Source: Pseudomonadota bacterium
Lineage (GTDB): Bacteria > Desulfobacterota > Desulfobulbia > Desulfobulbales > Desulfocapsaceae
Assembly (NCBI GenBank): GCA_018821985.1
Contig: JAHJKP010000021.1
Span: 1 to 60,439 of the forward strand
Direction of reading: 5' to 3'
Length of the DNA: 60,439 nt
Made by a program: the position numbers and the translations under genes. Below, piece by piece: positions 45,643 to 55,253 of this stretch. The notes under the pieces are model-generated. The model had not been told where the DNA came from. It ran no database searches and saw only the letters and a program-made list of their open reading frames with translations. Each line of letters starts with the position of its first letter. Positions within the stretch are counted from its first letter, which is position 1.

Positions 45643-46977
45643 TTATTGCAATTCGTTCTCACGCTGCCATCGGGTCAGCGCTTCCAGGGCTGTGCTTGCC
45701 CTGAGATCACCACGTTGGCGCTTTCCCATCTTGGGCATGCTTTTATCCCACTCAGGAAAAAGACCAAAGTTGACATTGGAGGGTTGAAAATGTTTTGGAT
45801 CCGACAGGGTCAGATGGGTGATGAGGGCTCCAATGGCTGTCTCAGGAGGCGGAATGACCAGACTTTTTCCCGTCAGCATTCTGCTGGCATTGATTCCCGC
45901 CAGTAGGCCCATGGCAGTTGATTCCACATAGCCTTCCACCCCTGAAAGCTGTCCGGCCAGGAACAGGTCCGGTCTTGATTTGAGTTGCAGGGTCGGCTCC
46001 AGAAGCTCAGGCGCGCAGACAAAGGTGTTACGATGAATGGATCCCAGACGGGCGAAATCGGCCTCCGCCAGCCCTGGGATCATGCGGAAGATACGTTTCT
46101 GTTCCCCATAAGTCAGTTTAGTCTGGAAGCCAACAAGGTTGTACAGGCTTCCCTGCTTGTTTTCCTTGCGTAACTGGACTACGGCATAGGGCCATCTGCC
46201 GGTTCGCGGGTCGTCAAGCCCTACCGGTTTCATCGGTCCAAAACGCAGGGTGTTGTCACCGCGGGCGACCATGACCTCGATGGGCAGGCAGCCTTCAAAG
46301 TATTTGACCTCCTCAAAGTCCTTTAACGGGACGGTTTCCGCTTCTTTCAGAGCCGTGATGAAGGCAAAATAGTCTTCTTTGTTCATCGGGCAGTTCAGAT
46401 AATCTCCTGGCCCGTCGTCGTAGCGTGATTTCAGATAGACAATGTTCATGTCCAGAGATTCGGCATGGACGATCGGGGCTATGGCATCGTAAAAGGCAAG
46501 ACGTTCCCGCCCGGTCAATTGAGCCAGAGAATCTGCCATGGATTCGGAGGTGAGCGGTCCGGTGGCCAGGATGATCGGGGCATCGGAAGGAGGTGGAATC
46601 TCGGTCTGCTCCTGGCGCACAATCTCCACCAAAGGATGTTGCTCCAGATGCTTTGTGATCTCTTGGGAAAAATGGTCCCGGTTGACGGCCAGGGCCTTAC
46701 CGGCTGGTACGGCTGTCTCTGCTGCCACCTGCATGATGAGCGAACCCAGACGGCGCATTTCTTCTTTTAACAGTCCGACAGCCGAGTTCTGGGCATCAGA
46801 CCGTAGTGAATTGCTGCAGACCATCTCGGCCAGTAGAGGGGAGCTGTGGGCAGGGCTGAATCTGTGGGGTTTCATGTCATAAAGGCGAACGGGGCAGCCG
46901 CGACTCGCTGCCTGCCAGGCGGCCTCGCATCCAGCGAGTCCGCCGCCTATGATCTCTATTTGGTTTTTTTTTGTCAT
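45643..46977 (-). CDS. trmFO: tRNA (uracil-5-)-methyltransferase TrmFO
   Basis: Folate- and FAD-dependent enzyme that methylates U54 of the tRNA T-loop, using methylenetetrahydrofolate. The Rossmann FAD motif is [14 protein letters not shown] (8-21). The conserved catalytic-region Cys54 in [10 protein letters not shown] is present, as are [13 protein letters not shown] and [20 protein letters not shown]. The 444-residue length is typical. ATG 46977 opens directly on the FAD-binding strand. It stands alone, converging with the haem sensor gene; the related Dus enzyme lies 2.4 kb away on the same strand. Confidence 0.96.
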   Translation of the reverse strand: MTKKNQIEIIGGGLAGCEAAWQAASRGCPVRLYDMKPHRFSPAHSSPLLAEMVCSNSLRSDAQNSAVGLLKEEMRRLGSLIMQVAAETAVPAGKALAVNRDHFSQEITKHLEQHPLVEIVRQEQTEIPPPSDAPIILATGPLTSESMADSLAQLTGRERLAFYDAIAPIVHAESLDMNIVYLKSRYDDGPGDYLNCPMNKEDYFAFITALKEAETVPLKDFEEVKYFEGCLPIEVMVARGDNTLRFGPMKPVGLDDPRTGRWPYAVVQLRKENKQGSLYNLVGFQTKLTYGEQKRIFRMIPGLAEADFARLGSIHRNTFVCAPELLEPTLQLKSRPDLFLAGQLSGVEGYVESTAMGLLAGINASRMLTGKSLVIPPPETAIGALITHLTLSDPKHFQPSNVNFGLFPEWDKSMPKMGKRQRGDLRASTALEALTRWQRENELQ

Positions 46978-47280
46978 GATGAATAGGGAATAAAAAAAGT
47001 TCCTTGGTTGAGAATAGTTTGCCCCTTGATTTCAGTGTCGCACGAGCATTCGTTTTCAGGACTTTGTTCGCCAACGGAATGAATTATACCGGTTTCTTCA
47101 AGAATGAAAATAGGTGAGCGGGGGAAATAAGATTGATATTGGCAGGATGCCAGCGGAGCAGTAACCTTGATCGTAAGGTGGTCGTAAGCGAAGTGAAAGA
47201 TCTCTCATTTTGCTCGAAAAATAATCATGATGGACTTTCAGACTCTTGCAGGTCTTCTTGCATATAATAGTCTTGAATCA
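46978..47280. other. Intergenic region between trmFO and the diguanylate cyclase gene
   Basis: No gene is visible in this 303-base stretch. A short direct repeat TCGTAAG occurs twice near 47170-47190. The trmFO promoter should lie here on the minus strand. I see nothing else. Confidence 0.4.
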
Positions 47281-49224
47281 TTAGTATTTTTCCTGTTCCC
47301 ACATTTCTGGAGAGAATCGGACAACCCTGTTTCTTCCTTCGTTCTTGGCCCGATATAGGGCCACATCGGCAAATTTAATTGCCTCCCAGAAGCCTTCTGT
47401 GTCTCCTGGAAATTCACTGGCTCCAATACTCAGAGTCTTTTTCAAAGTGCCGTCAGGGACATTGATGGACGTAAGTTCCATGGTGGAACGGATTCTTTCG
47501 GCTAGATCCAGAATCTCTTGGTTGGTTTTCACATCAATGAGTAGGACCACAAATTCCTCACCACCATAACGGATAACGAGGTCTGATGCCCTGACGCAAC
47601 CTTTCAGCACTTCTGCTGTTTTTATCAGGACCACATCCCCGGTCTCATGGCCATAGGTGTCATTGACTTCTTTGAAGAAGTCCATGTCACACATCAGGAT
47701 GCCAACCCTGGTTGCTCGGCGCATGGTGCTGGCCACCAGGGTGTCGGAGTAGGTCTCAAGAAATCGTCTGTTGTAGAGATCGGTCATCGGGTCACGCAGA
47801 GTGGTCTCCTGCAGGGCCGAAGCAAACCGTTTTCCCTCAATAACGGGTGTTGCTTCCTTGATGTAGCGGGATGCCCTTTTTACCAGATACTCAAATTTTT
47901 CCCGTTCTGCTGCAGAACTTCCCCGCTCAAGAAGCAATTGTACAACCCCGACCACCTTGCCGTTGGCCATCATGGGAGTGCAATGATGTTCAAAGCGGTC
48001 TCCGTGTGGGAACTTTTTGCAGATCTCAGGAAATTCGAGGGAGGAAATATCATGCCCCGTGCGTTTTGCCCGACAAAAATTGGAATCGTCAAAAATCTCG
48101 GGGCTGCACACATCGTCAAAATTCGAGGCATAGGCCACGGACATATTGTTTTTTGTGCCGGTAACCTCGTAAATATAAAGCTTATCCAGATGATAGCGAT
48201 CGCAGAGGAGGTGGGCCAGGCGCTGGTTGACTTCAGTAGTGGATTCTTCCTCCTCAATGATGGCCTTGAAGGTGTTGAGGCTGAAGGTGTTGTCCACCAT
48301 GATGTTGAGCTGATGGGCCAGTTGTCCGACCTCGTCATTACTTTTGACCGTGATTTTCTGGCAACGCTCACTGTCGCCTTTGGCAATCCAGGTAATTTTT
48401 TTCAGGATATCCTGGAGTGGTGTGGCGATAAGTAAGATGTAGAGCAGGGTGGCTACAGCCAGGATTACGGCAATGCAGATTCCAATAAAAAGAGAACGGG
48501 AGGAGGTGGTGGTGATGATGTCGTCCAGTTTTGTAAATTGATCCGTATGCTGGTTGTTACTAGCAACGGCCATGGTAATAACCAAATTATATAGCTTATC
48601 AAGGGAGCCGGTCAGATCCGTGGTCAGTGTTTCTTTTTTCTCTGTAGGGCACTGATTGATCAGGCATTCGGTCAGGGCATGAAATGCTTGCTCGAGGAGG
48701 CGTGACTCTTGGGCCAGAGAGGCAACCAGGGTGTTCATGTCAGGATCGGTTGATTTCTGGACAGTGAACACATCAAGGGTCTTGTTGGCAACCTTGGCCA
48801 CATCCAATACTGGTCCCCCGTTCTGCAGAGCGTTGATCATGGTCTTCAGATCGCCCAGCCGTCGTTCATTGGCCAGGATGTTGCGATTGTCTTCTTTGAG
48901 TTGCGGGGCGTTGAGGGTGTAGATAAGTGAGATTTTGAAGCCATTGATGTTGCGTAAAATGTACTGACTTATCTTATATTGAGGGATGGCTATATCTCTG
49001 ATGACATGGTTTCGGTCTGCGATTCTTTGCAGGGCGAGCGTATTAAAAGTGATCAACAGGGTGAAACCAAGGAGAGAGACCACCAGCATGCCAATCAATT
49101 TCCCTGTGATACCGGTATCCAGACATTTTTGGAAAAAACATCCCAGGAGTGTATTTCTGGAGCAGGTAATGCCAAGCAGAGAGAACTTGTTGTTGGCAGA
49201 AGTACTTAGTTCGGCTAGAGACAT
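47281..49224 (-). CDS. Membrane diguanylate cyclase (4HB-like sensor, HAMP, GAF, GGDEF)
   Basis: A 647-residue enzyme that should make c-di-GMP. TM1 is about 43-66, a helical periplasmic four-helix-type sensor follows (about 67-240), TM2 is about 243-268, HAMP about 268-320. A GAF domain (about 325-465) has Cys at 373, 384, 402 and 415 clustered with HH (413-414), a possible metal or cluster site. The GGDEF domain (about 475-640) has an intact GGEEF (554-558) and an I-site RASD (545-548), so activity and product inhibition are expected. ATG 49224 lacks a strong ribosome site. The signal it senses is unknown. Confidence 0.9.
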   Translation of the reverse strand: MSLAELSTSANNKFSLLGITCSRNTLLGCFFQKCLDTGITGKLIGMLVVSLLGFTLLITFNTLALQRIADRNHVIRDIAIPQYKISQYILRNINGFKISLIYTLNAPQLKEDNRNILANERRLGDLKTMINALQNGGPVLDVAKVANKTLDVFTVQKSTDPDMNTLVASLAQESRLLEQAFHALTECLINQCPTEKKETLTTDLTGSLDKLYNLVITMAVASNNQHTDQFTKLDDIITTTSSRSLFIGICIAVILAVATLLYILLIATPLQDILKKITWIAKGDSERCQKITVKSNDEVGQLAHQLNIMVDNTFSLNTFKAIIEEEESTTEVNQRLAHLLCDRYHLDKLYIYEVTGTKNNMSVAYASNFDDVCSPEIFDDSNFCRAKRTGHDISSLEFPEICKKFPHGDRFEHHCTPMMANGKVVGVVQLLLERGSSAAEREKFEYLVKRASRYIKEATPVIEGKRFASALQETTLRDPMTDLYNRRFLETYSDTLVASTMRRATRVGILMCDMDFFKEVNDTYGHETGDVVLIKTAEVLKGCVRASDLVIRYGGEEFVVLLIDVKTNQEILDLAERIRSTMELTSINVPDGTLKKTLSIGASEFPGDTEGFWEAIKFADVALYRAKNEGRNRVVRFSPEMWEQEKY

Positions 49225-49360
49225 AGGGTATCCGAGTGTGGAGGGTAAGTAATCTCTTTAGAAAATCTCGAAAAAGCTAAGTTCCAAGATTCTTATTGTT
49301 TATTGTATCAGTATTATCGAGATTTTGAGGTGCTTGTCAAGGAAAGAGAAAGCTTTATTT

Positions 49361-50332
49361 CTATGACATCTCAATTGTTGCGGTAGAAGAAGAGCTCATA
49401 ACCATGTCAATCGCTGCCCAATAGTGTTCTTCTGTACTGGCTTTTTTTATTTTTTTCCAGAGCTTTTGTTGTCCTGGAAAAGAAGCGGCCAGGTAAAACC
49501 AAATCTGCTTCATCCTGCCGAGCAGATGGCTGGGGCCGGCAAGGCTTTTCTTGTAAGCTTCATAGAGATCCTGGTGGAAGGCCATCAGCATGGTTGCGCG
49601 TTGCTCGGCGCTGAATTGTTCGCCTTTGATCGTTCTGGCCAGAAAAGGGTTGGCCAGAACTCCCCGGCCGATCATCCAGCGCTGCACCGTGGGGAATTGT
49701 TTTTGCAGGCTGTGGAAGGTGGCAGTGTCGGTGATGTCACCGTTGTAGACCAGTTGATGACGGCTCAGCTCCAGGCAATGGCCGAAACTCTCTGGATCGG
49801 TTGATCCCTTGTAGAGTTGCTTGCCCAGACGGGTATGGATGATGATCTCTTTCAGTGGGTAGTCATTAAGCCGTGGCAGAAGTGCTGCCAGTTCATCCTT
49901 GTGGCTCAGGCCCAGGCGCGTCTTGATGGAGAGCTGTATGGGCAGCTTGGGCAGGATCTGGTCGAGAAGGGAGATAATGGCATCGGGATAGGGCAGCAGG
50001 CCTGAACCACGCCGTTTACGGGTGACCATGGGGGCCGGGCAACCCAGGTTCCAGTTGATGTGCGTGTATCCCAGATCGTGCAGTCGCTGGGCCAGAGAGA
50101 GGAGGCCGTTTGTCTCGGTATGGAGAAACTGCGGTACCACCGGCAAACTCTTATTCTCTTCAGGTTGAAGATCGCGAAGCTGCTTCGGATCAAAGGGGGA
50201 GTGCGGCTGCGGATTGATAAAAGGGGCAACCGCCTGGTCAAAGCCGCCAAAATGGTGCTGAAACAGGTTGCGGAAGAGGCAGTCGGTAATCCCGCGAATG
50301 GGTGCGAGATAAAGAAAAGGCTGGTCAGTCAT
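49361..50332 (-). CDS. tRNA-dihydrouridine synthase family protein
   Basis: FMN-dependent enzyme that reduces uridine to dihydrouridine in tRNA. The TIM-barrel signatures are FLYLAPIRGITDCLFR, the catalytic Cys98 in NWNLGCPAPMV, Lys137 in SIKTRLG, and MIGRGVLANPFLA. The 323-residue length and the start resemble DusC more than DusA/B, but the subtype is not certain. Its ATG overlaps the end of the thioredoxin-like gene by 8 bases, so the two are translationally coupled. No clear terminator follows. Confidence 0.93.
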   Translation of the reverse strand: MTDQPFLYLAPIRGITDCLFRNLFQHHFGGFDQAVAPFINPQPHSPFDPKQLRDLQPEENKSLPVVPQFLHTETNGLLSLAQRLHDLGYTHINWNLGCPAPMVTRKRRGSGLLPYPDAIISLLDQILPKLPIQLSIKTRLGLSHKDELAALLPRLNDYPLKEIIIHTRLGKQLYKGSTDPESFGHCLELSRHQLVYNGDITDTATFHSLQKQFPTVQRWMIGRGVLANPFLARTIKGEQFSAEQRATMLMAFHQDLYEAYKKSLAGPSHLLGRMKQIWFYLAASFPGQQKLWKKIKKASTEEHYWAAIDMVMSSSSTATIEMS

Positions 50333-50819
50333 TATCAGGCGAGACCTCGCGAATCCATCCTTCCACCTGGGCCAGGGTAGGTTTGATACCGGCGACCTTG
50401 ATCTGGCCGTTGATCATCAGGGCAGGGGTCGAGGTAACTCCCAGGCGCCAGATCTCATCCCGGTCATGAATTTGTTCGATGTCGGCAGCGACTCCGGCCC
50501 GTTCCATGGCGTCGATGACCATGGTCTGCAGACCGTTGCAGCTGATACATCCCGTCCCCAGGATCCGGATGGTCAATCCCTGATCCTGTTCATCATGCAC
50601 ACCCAGAAGCTTACGGTATTCCCGGCCTATGGCTTCCTGGTATTTTTCGACCATGGTGGGAGGGATATAGTTGTGCTCTTTGACAGCCCGGAAAATAAAA
50701 TCAACTGCCTGACCTATGGGCATCTCTGCGGCCAATGCCTTGTTTAAAGCAATATCGACTCCGATCAGGCCAATGGAGCTCTTGCCGATCCTGATCATTC
50801 GTTGGGTAGGACTATCCAT
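50325..50819 (-). CDS. Thioredoxin-fold protein with CISC motif
   Basis: A 164-residue cytoplasmic protein. Residues about 82-160 form a small thioredoxin fold (TIGR00412/thioredoxin_3 type) with the redox pair C91-I-S-C94 in LGTGCISCNG and the cis-Pro132 in TSTPALMINGQI. Residues 1-75 (IGLIGVDIALNKALAAEMP, MVEKYQEAIGREYRKLLG) are a separate helical segment of unknown role. The reductant and target are unknown. It shares 8 bases with the dus start codon, so the operon is trx-like then dus. Confidence 0.85.
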   Translation of the reverse strand: MDSPTQRMIRIGKSSIGLIGVDIALNKALAAEMPIGQAVDFIFRAVKEHNYIPPTMVEKYQEAIGREYRKLLGVHDEQDQGLTIRILGTGCISCNGLQTMVIDAMERAGVAADIEQIHDRDEIWRLGVTSTPALMINGQIKVAGIKPTLAQVEGWIREVSPDND

Positions 50820-50913
50820 ATTTGTGCTGATGTGGTAATTGTAAATGAATTTTTGATACGTTAATTTTCAACCTATGTTTCTTACATCTTACGATAAACC
50901 AAAGTGCTGGCAG

Positions 50914-52485
50914 ATGGAAGAAGAAAGAAGCAATACCCTTCATGATTTGTCCCAGTTGCGTCTAAGGCTGGGGACTTACCCACAAGAGCTGATTGCGGCC
51001 CTTTTGCGGGTGGCGGAGCGGCATGGGCTGGACTTTTTTGTCATTGGCGGCACAGTGCGGGATTGGCTGCTGGGCAGGACTCCGGCCGATCTTGACATCA
51101 CGGTGGCCCATGACGCCGTCTCCTGTTGTCGTGACCTGATTGCCGAGTTGGGCCGGGGGACCTTCGTACCCCTCGGCTGCTTTGAGGAGGATGCGGGACG
51201 GGTCGTGTGGCAGGGGCTGACGGCCAAGGACGGCCTAAATCCGCGGGAGCCAGGGATGGCGGGAGCGGTGACTATTGATTTTTCCAGCTTTCGGCAAGGG
51301 GCACGAGATATTGAAGCCGATCTTAGCCTCCGGGATTATACGATCAATGCCATGGGGGTTTCCCTTGCCTCGCTGGTGGACGGATCGGTTGCGCCGCGTG
51401 TGATCGACCCTCTGCATGGTGTTAAGGACCTGGAAGAGCGTCTCCTTCGTGCCTGTCCTCATGCCTTTATTGCGGATCCTCTGCGGATGCTGCGTGGATA
51501 CCGGTTGAGTGCCACTCTGGGTTTCAGGATAGACGAGGCGACGAGATCGGAGATCGAGCGCCATGTACTGCTGATCCGTGGGGTCTCGGTTGAACGGATC
51601 GGTCATGAGCTGGATCTGATCATGGACTCTGATCGGGCGCACACAGTGATCGGGGAAATGGCACAAGTCGGCTTGCTCTGGCAGATTATTCCCGAGCTTG
51701 CCAAGGGCGTGGGGATGGAACAGCCGGGATTCCATTATCTGGATGTGTTCCATCACAGTTTGGCAGCACTGGGATTCATGGAGGAGATTGTGGCAAGTCC
51801 CGACCGCTTTTATCCGGAGAATGCGGCCAGAATCAAGGAGTATACTGCTCAGCCGGGGATGAAGGTGCGGCTGAAATGGGCGGCCCTGCTTCATGACCTG
51901 GGGAAGCCTGTGACCATGGATATCCGCGCTGATAAGGACGGTCGGGTCACTTTCTATGGTCATGATCAGGCTGGAAAGGATCTGGTGTTGAAGTTGGGCC
52001 GGGAATGGAGATGGAGCAATGAGAAGCGGGAAAGAATTGCCGGGCTGATCGGGATGCACATGCAGCCTTTTCATCTCTGTAATGTCCGGCGGGAACAGCC
52101 CTTGAGCCGGAAGGCCTGTTTGAATCTCAGTAAAAAGGCAGAAGAGGATCTGATTGGCCTCTTTCTTCTTGCCATGTCTGATAGTCTGGCGGGAAAAGGG
52201 GAGAAAAAGCCGCCAAGCATGGAGGCGGAGCTGGCCGGATTGCTGGGTGAGGTTCTGAAGATTTATGAGCAATATATTCAGCCTGTTGTCAAAAATCCGC
52301 GTTTGTTGAGCGGTCAGGATCTGATTGCATTATTTTCATTATCGCCAGGGCCTCTTTTTGCAAAGATCCTTGACGCGCTTCAGGTGGCGCAGGTGGAGGG
52401 TGAGGTGGTTTCGGTAGAAGGCGCGCGACAATGGGTACGGCACTATCTTGCGCAGGTCCGGGACGTCGGGGATAATGAGGCGTAG
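50914..52485 (+). CDS. tRNA nucleotidyltransferase / poly(A) polymerase family with HD domain
   Basis: Nucleotidyltransferase of about 523 residues that adds CCA to tRNA 3' ends or poly(A) to RNA; the two activities cannot be told apart by eye. The head domain has GGTVRDWLLG and the catalytic DLDITV (DxD), then RDYTINAMG, DPLRMLRGYRL and the neck. An HD domain (LLHDLGKPVTMDI, FYGHDQAGKDL) follows. The tail extends past the usual class length. ATG 50914 was chosen over 50875; neither has a clear ribosome site. rlmE starts about 80 bases after its stop. Confidence 0.9.
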   Translation: MEEERSNTLHDLSQLRLRLGTYPQELIAALLRVAERHGLDFFVIGGTVRDWLLGRTPADLDITVAHDAVSCCRDLIAELGRGTFVPLGCFEEDAGRVVWQGLTAKDGLNPREPGMAGAVTIDFSSFRQGARDIEADLSLRDYTINAMGVSLASLVDGSVAPRVIDPLHGVKDLEERLLRACPHAFIADPLRMLRGYRLSATLGFRIDEATRSEIERHVLLIRGVSVERIGHELDLIMDSDRAHTVIGEMAQVGLLWQIIPELAKGVGMEQPGFHYLDVFHHSLAALGFMEEIVASPDRFYPENAARIKEYTAQPGMKVRLKWAALLHDLGKPVTMDIRADKDGRVTFYGHDQAGKDLVLKLGREWRWSNEKRERIAGLIGMHMQPFHLCNVRREQPLSRKACLNLSKKAEEDLIGLFLLAMSDSLAGKGEKKPPSMEAELAGLLGEVLKIYEQYIQPVVKNPRLLSGQDLIALFSLSPGPLFAKILDALQVAQVEGEVVSVEGARQWVRHYLAQVRDVGDNEA

Positions 52486-52566
52486 GGACGAGTCTGCTCA
52501 AGGCTATGTCCGTTGTTTTCCGTCTTGTCAAAGAATTATAAATGGAATAAAGTGCGAACATAAAAT

Positions 52567-53229
52567 ATGCGTAAAGTAAAAGACTTTTATTATAAGAAGG
52601 CCAAACAGGACAAGTATCCTGCCCGCTCCATTTACAAGCTGGAAGAGGCGCAGAAGAAGTATCATTTCCTGCGTCGGGGGGATTCGGTGCTGGATCTGGG
52701 ATGCTGCCCTGGAAGCTGGTCGCTCTATGCCTCAGAGACAGTCGGTGAGACTGGTATCGTGGTGGCCGTTGATCTTCAGGAGAGTGAAAAGGCCCCGCGG
52801 TCTGGTGGTGCTCCTATTCACTGGATTGTTGCGGATATTATGGATCCTGAACTGGTGCAGCAGGTGCGGAAGATCAGACCGGCCTTTAAGGTTCTGATCT
52901 CTGATCTTGCCCCGAAAACCACGGGCAATCGCTGGGCCGATCATCAACAGTCGTTGAATCTGGTGCGCCAGACCTTGTTCATGGCCGAGACCCTGCTGCA
53001 CGAGAAAGGGCATTTTTTCTGCAAGGCCTTTCAGGGTGAAGACTTTCCTGCCTTTGTGCAGGAGGTTCAGGCCCGTTTTGAGCAGGTCAAGGTCGTTAAG
53101 CCCAAAAGCTCCCGAACCGAGAGCAGGGAGGTTTTTGTCCTGGGAATGGGGTTTAAGAAGTCAAAAGGTCTACCTGGCAAGGATGAACAGCTGCCCCCCT
53201 CGGCTGTCGATTCAACTTGCACTCCTTAG
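52567..53229 (+). CDS. rlmE: 23S rRNA 2'-O-methyltransferase RlmE (FtsJ/RrmJ)
   Basis: SAM-dependent methyltransferase for U2552 of the 23S rRNA A-loop, a late large-subunit step. The catalytic tetrad K-D-K-E is visible: Lys in ARSIYKLEE, Asp in LISDLAPKTTG, Lys in FFCKAFQGED and Glu in RTESREVF. The SAM-binding strand is VLDLGCCPGSW. The C-terminal tail after residue 195 is not conserved. It precedes yebC by about 75 bases. Confidence 0.95.
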   Translation: MRKVKDFYYKKAKQDKYPARSIYKLEEAQKKYHFLRRGDSVLDLGCCPGSWSLYASETVGETGIVVAVDLQESEKAPRSGGAPIHWIVADIMDPELVQQVRKIRPAFKVLISDLAPKTTGNRWADHQQSLNLVRQTLFMAETLLHEKGHFFCKAFQGEDFPAFVQEVQARFEQVKVVKPKSSRTESREVFVLGMGFKKSKGLPGKDEQLPPSAVDSTCTP

Positions 53230-53304
53230 CCTTTAACCTTCAGCATTGTCTTTTAACTTTTAATTATCACTTTATTACTTTTAACTCTTTTTCAGGAACA
53301 CATC

Positions 53305-54054
53305 ATGTCAGGACATTCCAAGTGGTCAACAATCAAGCATAAGAAGGGCGCGACCGATGCCAAACGAGGCAAGATTTTTACCCGTTTGATCAAAGAGATC
53401 ACCGTGGCTGCCCGGATGGGTGGCGGTGACCCCGACGGCAATCCTCGTTTGCGTTCCGCCATCGCCTCTGCCAAAACAGAGAATATGCCGAAAGATAACA
53501 TCGTCCGGGCCATCAAAAAGGGCACTGGCGAGTTGGAAGGGGCCATTTACGACGAGATCCTCTATGAGGGCTATGGACCGGGTGGGGTGGCGGTTCTGGT
53601 TGAGTGTATGACGGATAACCGCAATAGGACCGTTGCCGATGTGCGCCATTTCTTTGCCAAAAATAACGGCAATTTGGGTGCGTCAGGCTGTGTCGCCTGG
53701 ATGTTTGACAAGAAAGGCTTGCTGCAGATTGAAAAGGAAGGGCTGACGGAAGAGCAGCTAATGGACATGGCCCTTGAGGCCGGGGCCGAGGATGTTGTGG
53801 AGGACGATGACGAGTTTCAGGTGATCACTGCTCCTGAGTCCTTTGACGCGGTGCGCGATGCCCTTGAGGCCAACAAGGTGCGGTTCATTGAGGCCGCCAT
53901 CACCATGATCCCCCAGAACAACATTGAAGTGACCGACGAGAAGATCGCCATATCTCTGCTCAAGTTGCTGGAAAGTCTTGAGGATCATGATGATGTCCAG
54001 AATGTGCATGCCAATTTTGATATTGCTGACGATCTGATGGAGAAACTATCATAG
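53305..54054 (+). CDS. yebC: YebC/PmpR family protein
   Basis: A 249-residue protein of the YebC family, identified by [21 protein letters not shown] at the very start, [19 protein letters not shown] and the late [13 protein letters not shown]. Members act as transcription regulators and, in recent work, as helpers of translation through poly-proline stretches. It is encoded just before ruvC, the classic arrangement. AGGA lies 8 bases before ATG 53305. Confidence 0.96.
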   Translation: MSGHSKWSTIKHKKGATDAKRGKIFTRLIKEITVAARMGGGDPDGNPRLRSAIASAKTENMPKDNIVRAIKKGTGELEGAIYDEILYEGYGPGGVAVLVECMTDNRNRTVADVRHFFAKNNGNLGASGCVAWMFDKKGLLQIEKEGLTEEQLMDMALEAGAEDVVEDDDEFQVITAPESFDAVRDALEANKVRFIEAAITMIPQNNIEVTDEKIAISLLKLLESLEDHDDVQNVHANFDIADDLMEKLS

Positions 54055-54100
54055 GTGGTACTGGAGTGGTAGAGAGCTTTCAGCCTTCATCCCTTTTCTC

Positions 54101-54568
54101 ATGATCCGCATCCTGGGCATTGATCCCGGTTCCCGGTTGACTGGTTACGGTGTGATTGAGGTTGCCCCCGGCAGGATATGCTTTGTCGCCTGCGGGGTGG
54201 TGAAGACGACTCAGAAATTTCCTTTTGCCCATCGCCTCAATGAGATCTTTGATGGCATCAATGAGGTTATTCAGCTCCACAATCCCGAGGTCGCGGCAGT
54301 GGAAGATGTGTTCATGGCCAGCAATGCCAGCTCTGCTCTTAAACTTGGTCAGGCCAGGGGGGCAGCGGTGGTTGCGGCCATGCAGAATGGCCTGGGGGTC
54401 CATGATTATAGTGCCAAAAAAGTTAAAAGATCTGTGGTGGGGTACGGTCAGGCGGAAAAAGGGCAGGTGCAGCATATGATCAAAGTCTTGCTGGGTCTTT
54501 CCTCCTTGCCAAGTACTGATGCTGCCGATGCCCTGGCGGTTGCTATCTGTCATGCCCATCATCTGTGA
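54101..54568 (+). CDS. ruvC: Holliday junction resolvase RuvC
   Basis: RuvC cuts Holliday junctions symmetrically during recombinational repair. The N-terminal catalytic Asp is in RILGIDPGSRLTGYG; further acidic residues lie in VAAVEDVFMASNASSALKLG and DAADALAVAICHAHH, completing the four-residue metal site. The 155-residue length is normal. No clear ribosome site precedes ATG 54101. ruvA follows 53 bases later. Confidence 0.96.
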   Translation: MIRILGIDPGSRLTGYGVIEVAPGRICFVACGVVKTTQKFPFAHRLNEIFDGINEVIQLHNPEVAAVEDVFMASNASSALKLGQARGAAVVAAMQNGLGVHDYSAKKVKRSVVGYGQAEKGQVQHMIKVLLGLSSLPSTDAADALAVAICHAHHL

Positions 54569-54620
54569 GAGAATAGTGTCTCAAAATCACTCTTTCGTCT
54601 TTGTCCTTCCCTGAAATGAT

Positions 54621-55253
54621 ATGATTGCCACCCTGATAGGAAATGTGCTGATGACAGGCCCGGATCGGGCTGTTATTGATGTAGGCGGGGTGGGCTATGA
54701 GGTCTTCCTCTCCTCGGATGGATTGGCCCGTCTGCCCGAAAAGAACAGTCAGGTCTTTCTCCATATCCATACCCATGTCCGGGAGGATGCCATTGTCCTC
54801 TTTGGTTTCCTGGAGGTGGAAGAAAAGGAGCTGTTTCTTATTCTCAAGACGGTATCCGGTATTGGTCCTAAGCTCGGTCTTGCCATTCTCTCCGGGATGC
54901 CGGTGGCGGATCTGTGTCAGGCCATTGTTCGTGAAGATATCAGTCGTCTCACTACCTTGCAGGGGGTGGGGAAAAGGACAGCCGAGCGGCTGTGTGTGGA
55001 GTTGAAGGACAAGGTCAGTCATCTGCAGGGCGCGGGGGAAGGGCGTGAAGGTGTGGCGGAAAAGGTAACATCCCTGTCTGCGGCTCCCGGTGGCGCGGTT
55101 TTAGATACCCTGTCGGCGCTGGTCAACCTCGGCTATCCTGACCCTGTGGCCAGACAGGCCTTGACTGTAGTGAAAAAACGGGTGGGGGCCGCCTCTTTTG
55201 CCACAATGCAGATTGAAGAACTTATCCGGGAAACCTTGCGGACACTGGCATGA
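54621..55253 (+). CDS. ruvA: Holliday junction branch migration protein RuvA
   Basis: RuvA binds the Holliday junction as a tetramer and recruits RuvB. The N-terminal OB-fold starts [20 protein letters not shown] and [11 protein letters not shown]; the double helix-hairpin-helix region shows [20 protein letters not shown] and [15 protein letters not shown]. The C-terminal domain (about 155-210) contacts RuvB. It ends 4 bases into ruvB (ATGA overlap), so the two are coupled. Confidence 0.97.
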   Translation: MIATLIGNVLMTGPDRAVIDVGGVGYEVFLSSDGLARLPEKNSQVFLHIHTHVREDAIVLFGFLEVEEKELFLILKTVSGIGPKLGLAILSGMPVADLCQAIVREDISRLTTLQGVGKRTAERLCVELKDKVSHLQGAGEGREGVAEKVTSLSAAPGGAVLDTLSALVNLGYPDPVARQALTVVKKRVGAASFATMQIEELIRETLRTLA

